Assembly: GCF_000757905.1 (NCBI RefSeq)
Contig: NZ_JRLH01000001.1
Length of the DNA stretch: 64,000 nucleotides
Source: Arsenophonus nilaparvatae
GTDB taxonomy: Bacteria > Pseudomonadota > Gammaproteobacteria > Enterobacterales > Enterobacteriaceae
Reading direction: 5' to 3' (one strand)
The notes beneath the pieces are model-generated. The model was given only the letters and a program-made list of their open reading frames with translations, did not search any database and had not been told where the DNA came from. Positions 62,240 through 64,000 of this stretch are shown here, piece by piece (position 1 is the first letter of the stretch; every line of letters begins with the position of its first letter). Position numbers and translations under genes: made by a program.

Positions 62240-62337
62240 ATTAACCTCTAATCTGATCCTAATGTTATTGGGTTGTAATCAAAAAAAGATAGTTATTGTA
62301 CCTATGCTTTTTATGAATTCCAGAATTATGTTTATAA

Positions 62338-63387
62338 CTATTTATTATCTGTAAAAGATCCACGTGGTTTTATTTGTTCCATGCTTGCTAAAATTCGATG
62401 ATAATTTTCGAAACGTGATTTTGCTATTTTTCCAGCGATTACCGCTTGTTGTAATGCACATCCAGGATCGTCTAAATGCTTGCAATCACGAAATTTGCAG
62501 TATCCCAAATATTGCCTGAATTCGACAAATCCTTTAGTTATTTGTTCCTTTGTTAGATGCCATAAGCCAAACTCACGGATGCCTGGTGAATCGATAAGAT
62601 CACCTCCTTTGGCGAAGTGGTAAAGACGTGCCGTTGTTGTTGTATGTTGACCTAATCCTGAATTATCAGATACTTGGTTGATTAAGATTTTTTCTTCATT
62701 ATCAGGTAATAAGTTATTAATCAAACTGGACTTACCAACACCAGATTGCCCGACAAAAATAGATATTTTTCCTATAAGGTTTTCAATAAGCGTATCTATT
62801 CCTTCATTAGTATGACTGGATACCTCTAAAACTACATAGCCAATGTTATGATAAAGTTTTATTGCTTTACTTATTTCTTTTCTGTTCTCTTTATTGAGTA
62901 GGTCAATTTTATTTAAAATAATCATTGGTGCAATATTAAGTGTTTCGCAGGCAACTAAATAACGATCAATAATATTTAATGATAATTGGGGTAAAATTGC
63001 TGAGACAATAATCGCTTGGTTGATATTAGCCGCGATAGGCTTGAGGCCGTCATAGTAATCGGGGCGAGTCAAGACCGATGTTCGTTCATAGACTGCTTCT
63101 ATGACACCATTAACTTTTATATTAGATTGCTGATGTAGCGCAGGACGCCAAATAACACGATCACCGGTGACTAATGAGTGAATTGTTCGGCGAATATTAC
63201 AGCGTTGAATGTCACCTTCATTTGTCTCGATATCTGCATGCTGACCAAAACGGCTAATAACTAACCCATCTTGGGGAATACCAAGCTGATTATCATCAAT
63301 ATCTTGCTGAGATTGTTTTTTTAGCTTAGTTTGATGGTTTGCATGTATTCGGCGTTGTTGGCCTTTGGTAAATTTCTTTTTAGCCAC
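62338..63387 (-). CDS. rsgA: Ribosome small-subunit GTPase RsgA
   Basis: This 349-aa circularly permuted GTPase checks and matures the 30S subunit. OB-fold (about 40-110), then G4 LNKIDLL, G1 GQSGVGKSSL, G3 DSPGIREFG, and a C-terminal zinc site CKFRDCKHLDDPGC. The start is GTG 63385-63387, as in E. coli, and the N terminus is basic. It is divergent from orn, the conserved arrangement. Confidence 0.96.
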   Translation of the reverse strand: MAKKKFTKGQQRRIHANHQTKLKKQSQQDIDDNQLGIPQDGLVISRFGQHADIETNEGDIQRCNIRRTIHSLVTGDRVIWRPALHQQSNIKVNGVIEAVYERTSVLTRPDYYDGLKPIAANINQAIIVSAILPQLSLNIIDRYLVACETLNIAPMIILNKIDLLNKENRKEISKAIKLYHNIGYVVLEVSSHTNEGIDTLIENLIGKISIFVGQSGVGKSSLINNLLPDNEEKILINQVSDNSGLGQHTTTTARLYHFAKGGDLIDSPGIREFGLWHLTKEQITKGFVEFRQYLGYCKFRDCKHLDDPGCALQQAVIAGKIAKSRFENYHRILASMEQIKPRGSFTDNK

Positions 63388-63517
63388 CTGACCTCACTAA
63401 TTTTATTGGTTTGTTGATTGAATTCATTATCAAGAGTTATCGCAGTTGTGCTTTTAAGAAGCTATCATACACTAAGTATTGCATGCTATCAGTTTAGAAT
63501 GGAACCTAGGATATAAC

Positions 63518-64000
63518 ATGGTAAATAGTGAGAACAATTTGATATGGATAGATTTGGAAATGACGGGATTGGATCCGGAACAGGATCGTATCATTGAGAT
63601 CGCAACAATTGTCACTGATTCCAATCTAACTATTTTATCCGAAGGGCCAGTGATTGCCATTCATCAATCAGAGCAACAGTTGTCACTTATGGATGAGTGG
63701 AATGTTAAAACTCATACTGAAAGTGGATTGATTGATAGAGTTAAATCTAGTCAATATGATGAAAAAAAAGCAGAATTAGCCACAATTGCATTTTTAGAAA
63801 AGTGGTTACCTGCGGGGGTTTCACCTATTTGTGGTAATAGTGTTGCTCAAGACCGTCGTTTTTTATTCAAATATATGCCTGAGTTGGAAAAATACTTTCA
63901 TTACCGTTACTTAGATGTGAGTAGCTTAAAAGAGCTGGCGCGCCGTTGGAAGCCTGATATATTGGCCGGTTTTACGAAAAAAAATACCCATCAGGCTTTA
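63518..64000 (+). CDS. orn: Oligoribonuclease (3' end cut by window)
   Basis: This partial gene encodes 161 residues before the window ends; E. coli Orn is 181 aa. It is a DEDDh 3'-5' exonuclease that degrades 2-5-nt RNAs including pGpG. The first acidic motif WIDLEMTGLD, the second CGNSVAQDRRFL and the third YRYLDVSSLKELARRW are present. The final His/Asp motif lies beyond the window. ATG 63518 is preceded by CTAGGAT. Divergent from rsgA. Confidence 0.96.
   Translation, partial: MVNSENNLIWIDLEMTGLDPEQDRIIEIATIVTDSNLTILSEGPVIAIHQSEQQLSLMDEWNVKTHTESGLIDRVKSSQYDEKKAELATIAFLEKWLPAGVSPICGNSVAQDRRFLFKYMPELEKYFHYRYLDVSSLKELARRWKPDILAGFTKKNTHQAL

Overview
The window is a contiguous stretch of an AT-rich Enterobacterales chromosome. 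The protein sequences and gene order follow the Escherichia coli 84-86 min region closely: hdfR-maoP-comM-ilvLGMEDA-ilvY-ilvC-rep-gppA-rhlB-trxA-rho, the complete enterobacterial common antigen (ECA) cluster, yifK, argX-hisR-leuT-proM tRNAs, glmZ, hemCDXY, cyaA-cyaY-lptM-dapF-yigA-xerC-yigB-uvrD-corA-yigI-recQ-pldB-yigL. Low GC, ECA genes and several missing E. coli neighbours fit a Morganellaceae member (Proteus/Providencia/Arsenophonus side) and possibly a host-associated lineage. The genus is an inference; no rRNA gene is present to settle it.

Layout. 1-3700: a terminator probably closing an upstream operon, the regulator hdfR, maoP with its putative maoS site, and comM. 3546-12650: branched-chain amino acid synthesis, with the ilvL attenuator leader, intact ilvG, ilvM, ilvE, ilvD, ilvA, and the divergent regulator/target pair ilvY/ilvC. 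12651-14134: a non-syntenic patch that lacks ppiC and carries an orphan serralysin-type RTX C-terminal protein. 14135-21320: rep, rhlB-gppA, trxA, rho. 21509-34406: twelve tightly packed ECA genes (wecA to wecG) with overlapping stops and starts. 34673-36708: yifK and four tRNAs with a stringent-type promoter. 36709-37480: a long non-coding region leading to the sRNA glmZ, which has a sigma-54 promoter and two to three GlrR-type palindromes. 37855-42005: hemCDXY, with hemX broken by a 19-bp tandem duplication. 42561-56747: the cyaA to yigL block. 57032-57814: a secreted Sel1-repeat protein at a synteny junction. 57955-64000: the mscM-psd-rsgA cluster and divergent orn (cut by the window end), a block that lies near 94 min in E. 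coli.

How it fits together. Most genes are housekeeping: isoleucine/valine synthesis under attenuation and IlvY, helicases and transcription termination (Rep, UvrD, RecQ, RhlB, Rho), ECA assembly (lipid-linked trisaccharide, flipping, polymerisation, chain-length control), haem synthesis, cAMP synthesis, and phosphatidylethanolamine synthesis. No defence island, prophage, CRISPR array or intact insertion sequence was recognised.

Points most worth a second look: (1) glmZ with a sigma-54 promoter and GlrR sites; (2) the hemX frameshift from an exact 19-bp-unit duplication; (3) the orphan serralysin-tail RTX gene in place of ppiC; (4) the Sel1-repeat gene at the yigL/mscM rearrangement junction; (5) the unexplained sequence between proM and glmZ. 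I did not find a convincing wholly new multi-gene system.
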